The notes beneath the pieces were generated by a model that was not told the DNA's origin, did not search any database, and worked only from the letters and a program-made list of their open reading frames with translations. From contig CAMCMT010000009.1 of the NCBI GenBank assembly GCA_945875915.1, positions 1-64,000 on the forward strand: DNA of 64,000 nt, written 5' to 3'. The stretch is from Synechococcus sp. UW140. Lineage in GTDB: Bacteria; Cyanobacteriota; Cyanobacteriia; PCC-6307; Cyanobiaceae. Within the stretch, counting starts at the first letter, position 1, and the number at the start of each line of letters is the position of its first letter. The translations under genes and the position numbers were made by a program. Positions 55,762 to 64,000 of this stretch are shown here, one piece after another.

Positions 55762-56346
55762 ATGGCCGACCGCCTCGATCTCCAGCTCATCTCGGCCGCC
55801 CTGCGCCGCGTCGGCTGGGTGCGTTTCTGGATCCAGCTGGTGCTGGCGGTGGTGGTGGTGGGGGTGCTGCTGTTCAGCAACATTGGCGGCCAGCTGGCCG
55901 GCCGCGGCGACCGGGCCCTGGGTCTGGGTCCAGGGCTCTCGATGACGACACTGGCTTTCTTTGTGCTGCTCTGGAGCCTGTGGCAAAGCTGGCTGGAGGT
56001 GCGCTGCGGCCGGGCTCTCAATAGCCCCGCCCGGCCTAGCAAGGGTGAAACCGCCAAGTTGATTAAACGGGGTCTACTCGCCGACCTGGTGGGCTTGACC
56101 CTGGCTGCCGTGGGCTACCAGGCCATGGCGGGCAGCCTGTTTGTGCAGGCCTCGATGCAGGTGCCCGGCTTCATCGGCGGCCAGATGGCCTTGCCGGGGG
56201 GGCGCCCCAACTTGATGGGGTATCCGATCACCTCGATCGAGATGCTCTCGGTGCTCAGTAACACCCAGGTGTTGTTCGCCCACCTGATCGGCCTGGGCAT
56301 CAGCCTCTGGCTGCTGCAGCGCCTCTATCGCCCCAACGCCAGCTGA
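55762..56346 (+). CDS. DUF3611-family membrane protein
   Basis: A 194-aa protein with four hydrophobic spans (IQLVLAVVVVGVLLFSNIGG, MTTLAFFVLLWSLWQSWL, LLADLVGLTLAAVGYQAMAG, VLFAHLIGLGISLWLLQRLY). Family features include RRVGWVRFWIQLVL and the amphipathic GETAKLIKRGLLADLVG. The family occurs in cyanobacteria and plants and has no known function. Start ATG 55762; the frame is open upstream but overlaps ribF antisense. It is convergent with surE, 13 bp apart. Confidence 0.88.
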   Translation: MADRLDLQLISAALRRVGWVRFWIQLVLAVVVVGVLLFSNIGGQLAGRGDRALGLGPGLSMTTLAFFVLLWSLWQSWLEVRCGRALNSPARPSKGETAKLIKRGLLADLVGLTLAAVGYQAMAGSLFVQASMQVPGFIGGQMALPGGRPNLMGYPITSIEMLSVLSNTQVLFAHLIGLGISLWLLQRLYRPNAS

Positions 56347-56359
56347 ATTGGCGAGCTAC

Positions 56360-57154
56360 TTACCGCGCCGGCAGCTCCGGCAGAGCAGCTGGATTGCCAC
56401 GCCAGAACAATTCTGGCTGCAATGGGGAAAGGGACACGCCCCCGCCGGCCACATGGGCCACGTCCGTGGGCCAATCGGAGGGTCCCGCCACGGCGGCGTC
56501 GATATCATCGACCACCTCACCGGCCAGCCAGTAGTAGGTACGGCCGCGGGGATCTGTGCGTTTATCAAACTGGTCGATGTAGCGGCGCACCGCCGTGCGG
56601 CACCAGCGCAGGGGACCGAGCGAGCCCTGCGGCAGGGGCGGCACGTTGAGGTTGAGCAGCAGGCCCTCGGGCCAGCCCTGGCCATAGGTGTGTTCGGCCA
56701 CATCCAGGGCCAGGCGCGCCGCCGGTTCGAACTGGCGCCACTGGAAATCGGCACTGCTCACAGCTAGGGCCGGTAAGCCCTCGATCGTGCCCTCCATGGC
56801 GGCAGACACCGTGCCGGAATAGAGCACGTCGGTGCCGAGGTTGGGACCGTGGTTGATGCCCGAGAGCACCAAATCGGGCGGTTCGTCGAGCAGGCGAAAC
56901 AGGGCCAACTTGACGCAATCCGACGGCGTGCCACTGCAGGCCCAGGCGGTGATCCCCTCGCCAAACAATTCATCGGCCCGTTCGGCCCGCAGGGGCGTTT
57001 GCAGGGTGAGGCCATGGCCCGTGGCCGAGCGCTCCTGGTCAGGACAGACCACGGTGACCCGGTGGCCGCGGCGGGCGGCCTCGGCGGCCAGGGCGCGGAT
57101 GCCGGCGGCGAACACCCCGTCGTCGTTGCTGATCAGGATCCGCAAAGGGGCCAT
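56360..57154 (-). CDS. surE: 5'/3'-nucleotidase SurE
   Basis: SurE is a metal-dependent phosphatase acting on nucleoside monophosphates, often stress-linked. The 264-aa product has the metal-binding NDDG at residues 10-13 (Asp11, Asp12), [25 protein letters not shown] and [10 protein letters not shown], and [11 protein letters not shown], the full family set. Divergent from pheS over 80 bp; the arrangement ribF, DUF3611, surE, pheS is one I recall as common in picocyanobacteria. Confidence 0.96.
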   Translation of the reverse strand: MAPLRILISNDDGVFAAGIRALAAEAARRGHRVTVVCPDQERSATGHGLTLQTPLRAERADELFGEGITAWACSGTPSDCVKLALFRLLDEPPDLVLSGINHGPNLGTDVLYSGTVSAAMEGTIEGLPALAVSSADFQWRQFEPAARLALDVAEHTYGQGWPEGLLLNLNVPPLPQGSLGPLRWCRTAVRRYIDQFDKRTDPRGRTYYWLAGEVVDDIDAAVAGPSDWPTDVAHVAGGGVSLSPLQPELFWRGNPAALPELPAR

Positions 57155-57234
57155 CGCGGCTCGGCTGGCGCTGGGGTCAGCCAGAACGGTAGGGGGGTGG
57201 CTGCTTAAGCTCCGGTTCTGAACGCAACATCCGT

Positions 57235-58242
57235 GTGAGCGCCACCCCCAGCCTGCAGGAGCTCACGGGCCAGCTGGAGCAGCTCGAAGCCCAGGCCGCC
57301 GATGCCATTGCTGCTGCCACCAACGCCAGCGACCTGGAAAGCCTGCGGGTGGGCTTGCTTGGCAAAAAGGGCCAGCTCTCGGCCGTGCTGGGGGCCATGG
57401 GCAAGCTGGCGGCCGAAGAGCGGCCGTTGATGGGCCAGCGGGCCAACGTGCTCAAGGAGCTGGTGCAGGGGTTGCTTAGCCAGCGGCTCGAGGCGGTGAA
57501 ATCGGCGGCCCTATGGGAGCGCATTAGCCAGGAAACCCTCGATGTCACCGCTCCCAGCAGCTTCATTCCGCCGGGCCATCGCCACCCTCTGATCAGCACG
57601 ATTGAGGAAATCGTTGATATTTTCGCCGGGCTCGGCTACCGGGTCGAAGAGGGTCCGGAGATTGAAACCGACCACTACAACTTCACCGCCCTCAACATCC
57701 CGCCCCACCACCCGGCGCGGGACATGCAGGACACGTTTTATCTCTCCGGCAACGAACTACTGCGCACCCACACCTCCCCGGTGCAGATACGCCACCTCGA
57801 AAAAAACCCACCACCGGTGCGAATCGTGGCCCCGGGCCGGGTGTATCGGCGCGATGCGGTGGATGCCACCCACTCACCGGTGTTCCACCAGGTGGAGGTG
57901 CTTGCCATCGATGAGGGGCTCGATTTCAGCCACCTGCGCGGCACGGTCACCACCTTCCTCCAACAATTTTTTGGCGATTTGCCAGTGCGGTTTCGCGCCA
58001 GCTACTTCCCCTTCACCGAACCGTCGGCCGAGGTGGATGTGATGTGGCGCGGCCGCTGGCTGGAGGTGATGGGCTGTGGCATGGTTGATCCGGCAGTGCT
58101 AGAGGGGCTGGGCCTCGATCCAGAACGCTGGAGTGGCTTTGCCGCAGGCCTGGGGGTGGAGCGTTTCTGCATGGTGCGCCACGGCATCGATGACATCCGC
58201 CGCCTGTTCACCAGCGACCTGCGCTTCCTTGAGCAGTTTTAA
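57235..58242 (+). CDS. pheS: Phenylalanyl-tRNA synthetase, alpha subunit
   Basis: The catalytic subunit of the class II PheRS heterotetramer. The 335-aa product (GTG start) has an N-terminal coiled-coil ([24 protein letters not shown]), motif 2 with [19 protein letters not shown], and motif 3 with [22 protein letters not shown]. Length is normal. The beta subunit pheT is elsewhere, as is usual in cyanobacteria. Confidence 0.97.
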   Translation: MSATPSLQELTGQLEQLEAQAADAIAAATNASDLESLRVGLLGKKGQLSAVLGAMGKLAAEERPLMGQRANVLKELVQGLLSQRLEAVKSAALWERISQETLDVTAPSSFIPPGHRHPLISTIEEIVDIFAGLGYRVEEGPEIETDHYNFTALNIPPHHPARDMQDTFYLSGNELLRTHTSPVQIRHLEKNPPPVRIVAPGRVYRRDAVDATHSPVFHQVEVLAIDEGLDFSHLRGTVTTFLQQFFGDLPVRFRASYFPFTEPSAEVDVMWRGRWLEVMGCGMVDPAVLEGLGLDPERWSGFAAGLGVERFCMVRHGIDDIRRLFTSDLRFLEQF

Positions 58243-58339
58243 GGTTCAGGCCGAAGCGCCAATTTGTTAGGTCAGCGGAAGCATCCGGCCATCTGGCCTC
58301 CTCCAGCCATAAACTCAACTTGCCCCCTGCCCACGATCG

Positions 58340-59254
58340 GTGCCCCGCGTCGGACTGATCGTCAACGACGGCAAAGACCTGGCCCTGCACACCGCCGAGG
58401 CGATTGAGTCGCGGCTGAAGGCGGCCGGCTACGACGTGCTGCGGGTGAGCAGCGCCGGCGGCATGGTGGGCTTCGCCAACCCGGACCAACACCTGCGCAC
58501 CCTGGGCTATGCGGCCTGCGTACCCGCCAGCTTTCGCACCGACCTGGAGCTGGCGGTGGTGCTCGGCGGCGATGGCACGGTGCTCTCGGCGGCCCGCCAA
58601 ACGGCGCCGATCGGCGTGCCGATTTTGACAATTAATACAGGCCACCTCGGCTTCCTGGCCGAGGCCTACCTGCCCGAACTGGACCAGGCCCTCGACCGGG
58701 TGATTGCCGGCGACTGGACTGTGGAAGAGCGCACCATGCTGGTGGTGAGCGTGATGCGGGGTGAGCAACGGCGCTGGGAGGTGCTGTGTCTCAACGAAAT
58801 GGCCCTGCACCGGGAGCCGCTCACCAGCATGTGCCATTTCGAGATTGCGATCGGCCGCCACGCTCCGGTGGATATCGCCGCCGATGGGGTGATCCTCTCC
58901 ACCCCCACGGGCTCCACCGCCTACGCCCTCAGCGCCGGCGGTCCGGTGATCACTCCCGATTGCCCGGTGTTGCAGCTCACCCCAATCGCGCCCCATTCTC
59001 TGGCCTCCAGGGCCCTGGTATTTAGTGATCGCGAACCGGTTACCGTATTTCCGGCAACGCCGGAGCGACTCATGATGGTGGTCGATGGCAGCGCCGGTTG
59101 CTATGTGTGGCCCGAAGATCGGGTTTTGATCCGCCGCAGCGACCATGCTGTTCGGTTCGTGCGGCTGGCCAACCAGGAATTTTTCCAAGTGTTGCGTAAC
59201 AAACTGGGCTGGGGCTTACCCCATGTGGCCAAACCCGGCAATGGGCTCGGCTAA
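58340..59254 (+). CDS. nadK: NAD kinase
   Basis: Phosphorylates NAD to NADP. The 304-aa product from GTG 58340 has the GGDG motif (76-79, VLGGDGTVL), [18 protein letters not shown], and [21 protein letters not shown], all diagnostic. Cyanobacteria carry two NAD kinases; this one resembles the form with N-terminal [11 protein letters not shown], but the pair cannot be compared here. Confidence 0.95.
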   Translation: MPRVGLIVNDGKDLALHTAEAIESRLKAAGYDVLRVSSAGGMVGFANPDQHLRTLGYAACVPASFRTDLELAVVLGGDGTVLSAARQTAPIGVPILTINTGHLGFLAEAYLPELDQALDRVIAGDWTVEERTMLVVSVMRGEQRRWEVLCLNEMALHREPLTSMCHFEIAIGRHAPVDIAADGVILSTPTGSTAYALSAGGPVITPDCPVLQLTPIAPHSLASRALVFSDREPVTVFPATPERLMMVVDGSAGCYVWPEDRVLIRRSDHAVRFVRLANQEFFQVLRNKLGWGLPHVAKPGNGLG

Positions 59255-59310
59255 CCACCCAGCGGCCACCAGCCCTGCTGCCTACGGCTTTCGCTGATCC
59301 TGCCACCCCC

Positions 59311-60078
59311 TTGACCCCCTCCCCCCTCCAGATATTGCCCGCCGGTGCCCAGCCAGGACCAGTCCTGCTGCTCCTGGGGGCTTCAAGCCAAGCCCTAGCT
59401 CCCCGGCTTGGGGCCTCGGGCTATGGCTGCTTGAACGGCGACCCCCAAGACCCCGGCAGCTGGGAGGCACCGGATTTGGTGGTACTGGCGGTGGAAGCGG
59501 CAGGAGCCATCCCCCAGTTGCGGCGGCAGTTTCCGTCGATCCCCCTGCTGCTGGACATCGAAACCGACAGCGTCATGGGCCGCTCCCAAAGCCTCAGCAG
59601 TGGCGCCCACGATTTTTGGCTGTCCTCGGCCGGCCCAAGCGACCTGTTGATGCGGCTGCGGCTCCATACCAACCTGGCCGAACGGACCGCCGCCCGCCAC
59701 GACCGGCTGCGGTTGGCCGATTTGTCCTTAGTGCCGGGGCGACAGGAGGCCTGGCGCGGCCAACGGTTCCTAGCCCTCACCGCCAGGGAATATGCCCTGC
59801 TGCAACTCCTGCTGCAAGAGGCCGGCGAGGTGGTCAGCCGGGACACGATCCTGCAGGTGGTGTGGCCCGATCAAGACGGTGCTGCCAGCAACATCATTGA
59901 GGTGTACGTACGCTACCTCCGCCAGAAATTAGAGCTGGGGGGCGAACGGCGCCTGATCCACACCGTGCGCGGCCAGGGCTATTGCCTAGCCGAGAGCCTG
60001 CCGAAAACCCTGCCCAAGGCCGCGCCAAGGGAACCCGAACAGCGCCACCCTCCCGCAGACGGCACGACGGGGCCCTAA
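59311..60078 (+). CDS. OmpR-type response regulator with degenerate receiver
   Basis: A 255-aa protein from TTG 59311. Residues ~15-115 are receiver-like, but the segment that should hold the phosphorylated Asp reads LVVLAVEAAG, with no Asp at the end of the strand, and the acidic pocket is missing; phosphorylation is therefore unlikely. The C-terminal winged helix is normal: LTAREYALLQLLLQEAGEVVSRDTIL, NIIEVYVRYLRQKL and HTVRGQGYCL. It may act independently of a kinase. A Pro/Lys-rich tail follows. The start could be later, but I see no better one. Confidence 0.85.
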   Translation: MTPSPLQILPAGAQPGPVLLLLGASSQALAPRLGASGYGCLNGDPQDPGSWEAPDLVVLAVEAAGAIPQLRRQFPSIPLLLDIETDSVMGRSQSLSSGAHDFWLSSAGPSDLLMRLRLHTNLAERTAARHDRLRLADLSLVPGRQEAWRGQRFLALTAREYALLQLLLQEAGEVVSRDTILQVVWPDQDGAASNIIEVYVRYLRQKLELGGERRLIHTVRGQGYCLAESLPKTLPKAAPREPEQRHPPADGTTGP

Positions 60079-60117
60079 GCCCCAACCAGCCCCCTAGCCG
60101 CGAGTCCTCAGCCCCCC

Positions 60118-60606
60118 ATGAGTCCGACCCCAACCCCGCCCTCGGGCCCGCCCCAGGTCCTGCCCATCGGCGCCGAATGGTGCCTGGTGAGCCCAGCAGC
60201 AGGAGTCCAGAAACCCAATCCCACTTGCATCCAGCTGGAGCTGGCCTCCACCCCCCAACAGCAGCAATGGGGGCTGATGGGGCGTCCCCCCCTGGCGCCC
60301 CTGCGCGGCATGTGGTTTCCATTTGAGCCGGCCAGGGCGGTGAAGTTCTGGATGCACCGCACACCCGCGCCCCTGGACATGGTGTTTCTGCACCAAGGCC
60401 AGGTGATCGCCATCGAAGCAAACGCCACCCCCTGCATGCGGCTGCCCTGTCCGAGCTACGGCCCCGAAGCCCCTGCCGATGGGGTGGTGGAGCTGGCCGC
60501 TGGCCAGGCGGGTGCCCTCGGCATCAGCGTGGGCACCCGAGCGGCAATCCAGGCCAAGGGAAACGGGCTGCCCCAGGGACAACCAGAAGCAGTGCTGGGC
60601 CACTGA
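60118..60606 (+). CDS. DUF192-family protein
   Basis: A 162-aa protein with the DUF192 pattern: CIQLELASTPQQQQWGLMGR, GMWFPFEPARAVKFWMHRT, APLDMVFLHQGQVIAIEANA, and VVELAAGQAGALGISVGT. The family adopts a small beta-barrel; function unknown. An odd feature is a Cys-Pro-Cys-like arrangement (CMRLPCPSYGP). It follows the regulator gene by 39 bp on the same strand. Confidence 0.88.
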   Translation: MSPTPTPPSGPPQVLPIGAEWCLVSPAAGVQKPNPTCIQLELASTPQQQQWGLMGRPPLAPLRGMWFPFEPARAVKFWMHRTPAPLDMVFLHQGQVIAIEANATPCMRLPCPSYGPEAPADGVVELAAGQAGALGISVGTRAAIQAKGNGLPQGQPEAVLGH

Positions 60607-60958
60607 CCCGGGGCCGAACCAGCCCTGGGGTCCGATCCCAGCGGCAGGCGGAGCCGGCCCAACGGATAGCTGGTTGTTACTCAGCCATGGCCAAGTCTAT
60701 ACTTTGCCGGCAAAAGAAAGGCCCCCTTCTCAAGCCCTACCCCTGGGCAAACCCGTCACCACCGAACCCGGACATCACCGAACCGGCATTTATTAGCTAT
60801 TGCATAATTAGCAAAATCAATCCAAATGAGGCGCCAATCCCTTGATCTTATCCAAACCAGCCAACTTGCGGTCAAACCAACGGCCCCAAGGGAGCCCCAG
60901 GGGCCGCCCGGCCAGGGATCGGCACGGGATAGAGTAAAATTATCCCCCAGCGGGGATA
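60607..60958. other. Intergenic region before the HEPN-like gene
   Basis: 352 bp with no convincing gene; a 50-codon frame from the ATG near 60687 is unlike protein. A/T-rich stretch around 60785-60850 with a possible -10 element (CATAAT). GGCCCC and GGGGCC arms near 60885-60905 could form a hairpin. A perfect inverted repeat closes the region. Confidence 0.5.
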
Positions 60959-60960
60959 AT
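60939..60960 (+). promoter_or_regulatory. 9-bp perfect inverted repeat at the start of the HEPN-like gene
   Basis: ATTATCCCC (60939-60947) and GGGGATAAT (60952-60960) around the loop CAGC. It includes the first two bases of the ATG at 60959. It could be an operator or a hairpin that hides a start codon. Confidence 0.65.
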
Positions 60961-62368
60961 GGAGGCTTCCGGCGGATATGTTAATCTCGTAAAAACATGC
61001 TTACAGACCCCTACGATTTCAACTATGTTTCAGTCGCAAACAATCCTCGACGAACTTCTCACCCGTCGGCACAGAAGCTTTCTTTCTCAGCAGATTATTT
61101 TCTCCTATCAAATCCTGATCGATATTCTCTATAAGGTGTGGGGAAGCAATACGGAGGATTACGGCAGGGCCATCCAGATTGCTACGGGCAGACGCGGCGA
61201 CCTAGGGCGCTCAGCCCAATTATTTGAGGGCATCTTTATCGATGAACCGATCGAGATTGAGAAGCTCGAAGAATCGCTTAAATCAGTTACTATTATAGAG
61301 CGTATTCCTGGTGATCAAAAGCGGCCAACCCCGAATTTTGGCCGCTCCAATTCTCTGATTTCCAGCATCAATTTCTTCGCCGAGAAAAAGGATGAGCAAT
61401 TCATTCTCGATCGAATTGGCATTTCCAAGCAGAAATTACTCGGCATTAATCGCTGCATGTGGGAAATCAGGGCTTGCGCATTCTTCCTGCGAACAGCAAG
61501 AAATGACGATGAACATCTAGATATTCAAGATTTTTCCATGGCCACAGCCATTGCCGCTACTGGTTGTGCCGTAAGAATTTCGGACTGCATGCAGACCGTC
61601 GCATGGTCTCTACAAGGCTATGCGCCCAGCTTCAACGCCATGCTTGCCATTCCCAACGAGGACTGCTCCCAACCCCTTAATGAAATCATGAACCAGCTGG
61701 TCAACCCTGAGGCTGGCTCTATTGACAGGGGCGCAACCAAATCAGGCGGCGATCAAGATACCTCGATTGCATCATTAAATTCACTGATGACAGGCCAGCA
61801 AGGCGGCTCTTCTGAAATTGTACCCGTATTACTCGAATTACTCCGGGGCATGAATGAAAGCAAACGACATCATTTCACAGTGAGCCAATCCCTCGAACGG
61901 ATTGAGGGCCAGGGAGCCCGGATCGAAAATTGCTTCATCTCCCAAGCCACCAGCCCGACCAGCCTCGCGAGCGGACCACTCCTAGCCACAAGTTCAGGAG
62001 TGGGAGCCACCACGATCCAGGACATCAAAACCATTCCCGACCAATTAAGCAAGCGGGACGCCGAGGCTGCCTTGCTTGGACTAAGGAGCTATATCCTCTT
62101 CAAAATGAGAATTAACTACCCAGAATTCGAACCCTACCATTGCATTACCCAGCGCACCGCCATCCTCCAGGCCCTCCACGCCAGGTCCAGAACAATCGAA
62201 GAATATATAGCCGTTCCCGTGATCAAGAGAATTATATCGATGAACGATAATGGCCGAGAATTAGTCGACCAGCAGTTGGAAGATTGGGGTGATCACATCG
62301 CCAAGATCCTAACGTGCATTGACTACGCCAAAATCAACGACGATCCCGATCAGCACGACATCGCCTAG
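60959..62368 (+). CDS. Unrecognised protein with HEPN-like RNxxxH motif
   Basis: A 469-aa soluble protein I do not recognise. The start is either ATG 60959 or, more likely, ATG 61025 (MFQSQTILDELL, 447 aa). Residues about 160-225 form a helical region with RNDDEH (R-x4-H), the arrangement of catalytic residues in HEPN ribonucleases, preceded by MWEIRACAFFLRTA and followed by a long helix. The centre (about 240-345) is Ser/Gly-rich and probably flexible; the C-terminal third is helical. Composition is clearly lower in G+C than in neighbours, a sign of transfer. No partner antitoxin or nuclease is adjacent. Assignment to HEPN is a guess from one motif. Confidence 0.6.
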   Translation: MEASGGYVNLVKTCLQTPTISTMFQSQTILDELLTRRHRSFLSQQIIFSYQILIDILYKVWGSNTEDYGRAIQIATGRRGDLGRSAQLFEGIFIDEPIEIEKLEESLKSVTIIERIPGDQKRPTPNFGRSNSLISSINFFAEKKDEQFILDRIGISKQKLLGINRCMWEIRACAFFLRTARNDDEHLDIQDFSMATAIAATGCAVRISDCMQTVAWSLQGYAPSFNAMLAIPNEDCSQPLNEIMNQLVNPEAGSIDRGATKSGGDQDTSIASLNSLMTGQQGGSSEIVPVLLELLRGMNESKRHHFTVSQSLERIEGQGARIENCFISQATSPTSLASGPLLATSSGVGATTIQDIKTIPDQLSKRDAEAALLGLRSYILFKMRINYPEFEPYHCITQRTAILQALHARSRTIEEYIAVPVIKRIISMNDNGRELVDQQLEDWGDHIAKILTCIDYAKINDDPDQHDIA

Positions 62369-62689
62369 GCGGCGTAACCAGCCAAACCCGCAACAAAATC
62401 CCATGGACCGAACCATGCGAAGCGCTGCCGCCGGTCGCCAGGCAGCAACGATGGTGGCAATCCTCCCCAGGGCCGTCGCAACGGCACAGGCTATAGGCAA
62501 TGTGACAACGGGCCGGGCAGCACAAGCCCCCGGCCCCACGCCCGTCAAGCGCAAAAGATGCCAACCCATCGGGTCTCAGTACTTGGACAGGCTCCCTGTC
62601 ACGCCCGCGCTTACCGCCTGATCGATACCATCTGCCGCTCCCATCTCTAGCTAGACGGTTGCTACGCAAGCCTGGAGGAGGCGATCCAG
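62369..62689. other. Intergenic region with a decayed-looking coding remnant
   Basis: 321 bp with no intact gene. From about 62610 the plus strand reads YRLIDTICRSHL, then TAG (about 62650), then LDGCYASLEEAIQ, in the frame that continues into the DUF938 gene. This looks like the N-terminal part of a small protein broken by one stop, but is too short to prove. Confidence 0.35.
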
Positions 62690-63376
62690 GTGCGGGGCTG
62701 GCTTGGGACCTGGCCAAGGCTGGCTCCACCGTCGCCGAAGCTGGGTCGAGCGTCCTGGCTGATCGTTTTGCTCCACTCCCCCGCCTGTGAGCGCAATCAA
62801 GAAGCGATCCTGGAGCTTCTGAGCCAATGGCTGCCGCCAGGCGCCCGGGTGTTGGAAATCGGCTCTGGCAGCGGTCAACACGCCATTTTTTTTGCCAGGA
62901 CCCTGGCAGGGCTGCAATGGCAACCAAGTGACCGGCGCGAAACCCTCCAGGATCTGGCGGAACGGGTTGCGCTCGAAGGGCGCGATGGCTTGGCCCCGGG
63001 TGCCCGGGTAGCCGATCCGCTCGAACTGGATGTGGACCAAGCCGACCACTGGCCCCAACGCCATTTTGATGCGGTCTTCAGCGCCAACAGTTGCCACATC
63101 ATGGCCCTGGCATCCGTAGCAAACCTGATAGCAGGTGCCTCCAGGGGATTGGCTCCTGGCGGCTTGTTGGTGCTCTACGGCCCCTTCCAAGATGGCGGCA
63201 TTCACACGGCCGCCAGCAACGCCGCCTTCGATGCCCACCTGCGCAGCCTCAATCCAGCCATGGGTCTGCGCGATGCCGAGCAGATCAAGCGCTGGGCCCG
63301 GGAGCAAGGCCTCAGCGCCAGGGCCGATCAGCCGATGCCGGCCCAAAACCGCACCTTGGTGTTTCAACGGGATTGA
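62690..63376 (+). CDS. DUF938-family SAM-dependent methyltransferase
   Basis: The part matching the family begins at HSPACERNQEAIL (about 62774), so the true start is probably TTG 62768 or the GTG at 62690; the first ~25 residues are unlike the family. Motif I is VLEIGSGSGQHAIFFA, followed by SDRRETLQDL, DAVFSANSCHIMA and GGLLVLYGPFQ. DUF938 proteins are predicted class I methyltransferases with unknown substrate. Convergent with the pirin gene, 42 bp apart. Confidence 0.88.
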   Translation: MRGWLGTWPRLAPPSPKLGRASWLIVLLHSPACERNQEAILELLSQWLPPGARVLEIGSGSGQHAIFFARTLAGLQWQPSDRRETLQDLAERVALEGRDGLAPGARVADPLELDVDQADHWPQRHFDAVFSANSCHIMALASVANLIAGASRGLAPGGLLVLYGPFQDGGIHTAASNAAFDAHLRSLNPAMGLRDAEQIKRWAREQGLSARADQPMPAQNRTLVFQRD

Positions 63377-63418
63377 AGAGCGGCCCTCAAGGCAGGGGCT
63401 ACTGACGGGACCAGAGGC

Positions 63419-64000
63419 TCAGCGGAGTTCAAACAGCAGCAGGTCTGCCCCCCGGCTACAGGCGACGAGGGACGTGAGCTGGCCGGCGCGGAAGCCCAGG
63501 CCATCGCCCTGGGTCAGGGCTGGCGGCACCCCGATGGAGTGGGTCAGAGCAGCCTGGGCATTGACGAGCAGGCTGCCAGTAATTACCTGGATCCAGCCCT
63601 GGGTTTTGGGCGCCAGCGCTAGATCAAGCTTGTCGCCGGCCCCGGGGCTCGCGCGCCAAAGGCGAACCGGCCGGTGGATCACCATCGCACCGTCCAAGCC
63701 CTCGGGATCGACCAGGACCGTCCAGCCCTCGGCGAGGGGGAAAGCCCTCTGGTCGTAGCTGGGGGAGATGCCCTGAAAGCTCGGTTCAATCCAGATCTGC
63801 AAGAGCCTGCAGGCACTGTCGCCACCGTTGAATTCACTATGGACAATGCCCGTGCCGGCACTCATCCGTTGCACTTCACCGGCCTGAAGCGTGGCGCTGT
63901 GCCCCATCGAATCACGGTGGTTCAAGGCACCTTCCACCATCACCGTGATGATCTCCATGTCCCGGTGAGGGTGCATGCCAAAACCCTGGCCGGCATCAAT
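63419..64000 (-). CDS. Pirin-family protein (5' end outside window)
   Basis: The frame is open to the window edge, so the N terminus is missing. Visible are the N-terminal cupin motif GFGMHPHRDMEIITVMVEG with the metal-binding His residues, MSAGTGIVHSEFN with the third and the acidic ligand, and a second cupin half with degenerate metal sites. Pirin-type cupins include quercetinases and redox-sensing regulators; the in vivo role is unclear. Confidence 0.9.
   Translation of the reverse strand: MDAGQGFGMHPHRDMEIITVMVEGALNHRDSMGHSATLQAGEVQRMSAGTGIVHSEFNGGDSACRLLQIWIEPSFQGISPSYDQRAFPLAEGWTVLVDPEGLDGAMVIHRPVRLWRASPGAGDKLDLALAPKTQGWIQVITGSLLVNAQAALTHSIGVPPALTQGDGLGFRAGQLTSLVACSRGADLLLFELR

Noticed and set aside
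1-64000. tRNA, rRNA, tmRNA or CRISPR genes
   Set aside because: I looked for tRNA T-loop signatures and for short direct repeats and found none with a full cloverleaf or array. A dedicated scan (tRNAscan, Infernal) was not possible here.

Overview
The window comes from a picocyanobacterium of the Synechococcus/Cyanobium type. Evidence: overlapping psbD-psbC with a GTG start for CP43, a phycobiliprotein-lyase-like gene, Ftn2/ZipN, a group 2 sigma factor, a cyanobacterial ThiE with an N-terminal extension, several cyanobacteria-restricted families (Npun_F0494, TIGR03792, DUF1517, DUF3611), high G+C, frequent GTG/TTG starts and few Shine-Dalgarno sequences. Genus-level assignment is inference from protein resemblance.

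Layout. 1-1698: end of psbD, psbC and its terminator. 1803-4652: maf (minus), then a tight plus-strand set of a small conserved protein, cobQ and a 2Fe-2S ferredoxin joined by ATGA-type overlaps. 4667-12570: mnmA and nnrE-nnrD (divergent), a sigma factor, pdhA, and the division protein Ftn2/ZipN. 12752-20516: translation and RNA genes (ffh, rpsP, phoH, era, trmD) with a FUSC-type and a Bax-inhibitor-type membrane protein, a conserved hypothetical and a CpcS/CpeS-type lyase.

20559-46618 is the accessory part and the most striking feature: one uninterrupted minus-strand reading frame of 8308 codons, visibly richer in A/T than its neighbours. It encodes a giant mosaic protein: 18 full ELWxxDGT repeats, four ~126-residue SwmB-type repeats, a long beta-repeat region, two related blocks about 3900 residues apart, Calx-beta-like and cadherin-like segments, and a C-terminal DUF4114-like calcium-binding end. 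A TIGR03032-family gene lies 50 bp upstream on the same strand, and a NarL/LuxR-type regulator lies upstream of that. I infer a secreted cell-surface protein and a dedicated partner; no secretion genes lie in the window.

47050-60606 returns to core genes: regulator, MFS transporter, ispF-TIGR03792-larB, thiE-thiS-DUF1517 (minus), a tiny membrane protein, ribF, DUF3611, surE, pheS, nadK, an OmpR-type regulator without a recognisable receiver aspartate, and DUF192. 60959-62368 holds an unrecognised A/T-richer gene with a HEPN-like RNxxxH motif and a perfect inverted repeat at its start. The window closes with a small decayed-looking fragment, a DUF938 methyltransferase and the 3' part of a pirin gene. 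No tRNA, rRNA, CRISPR array, insertion sequence or integrase was recognised.
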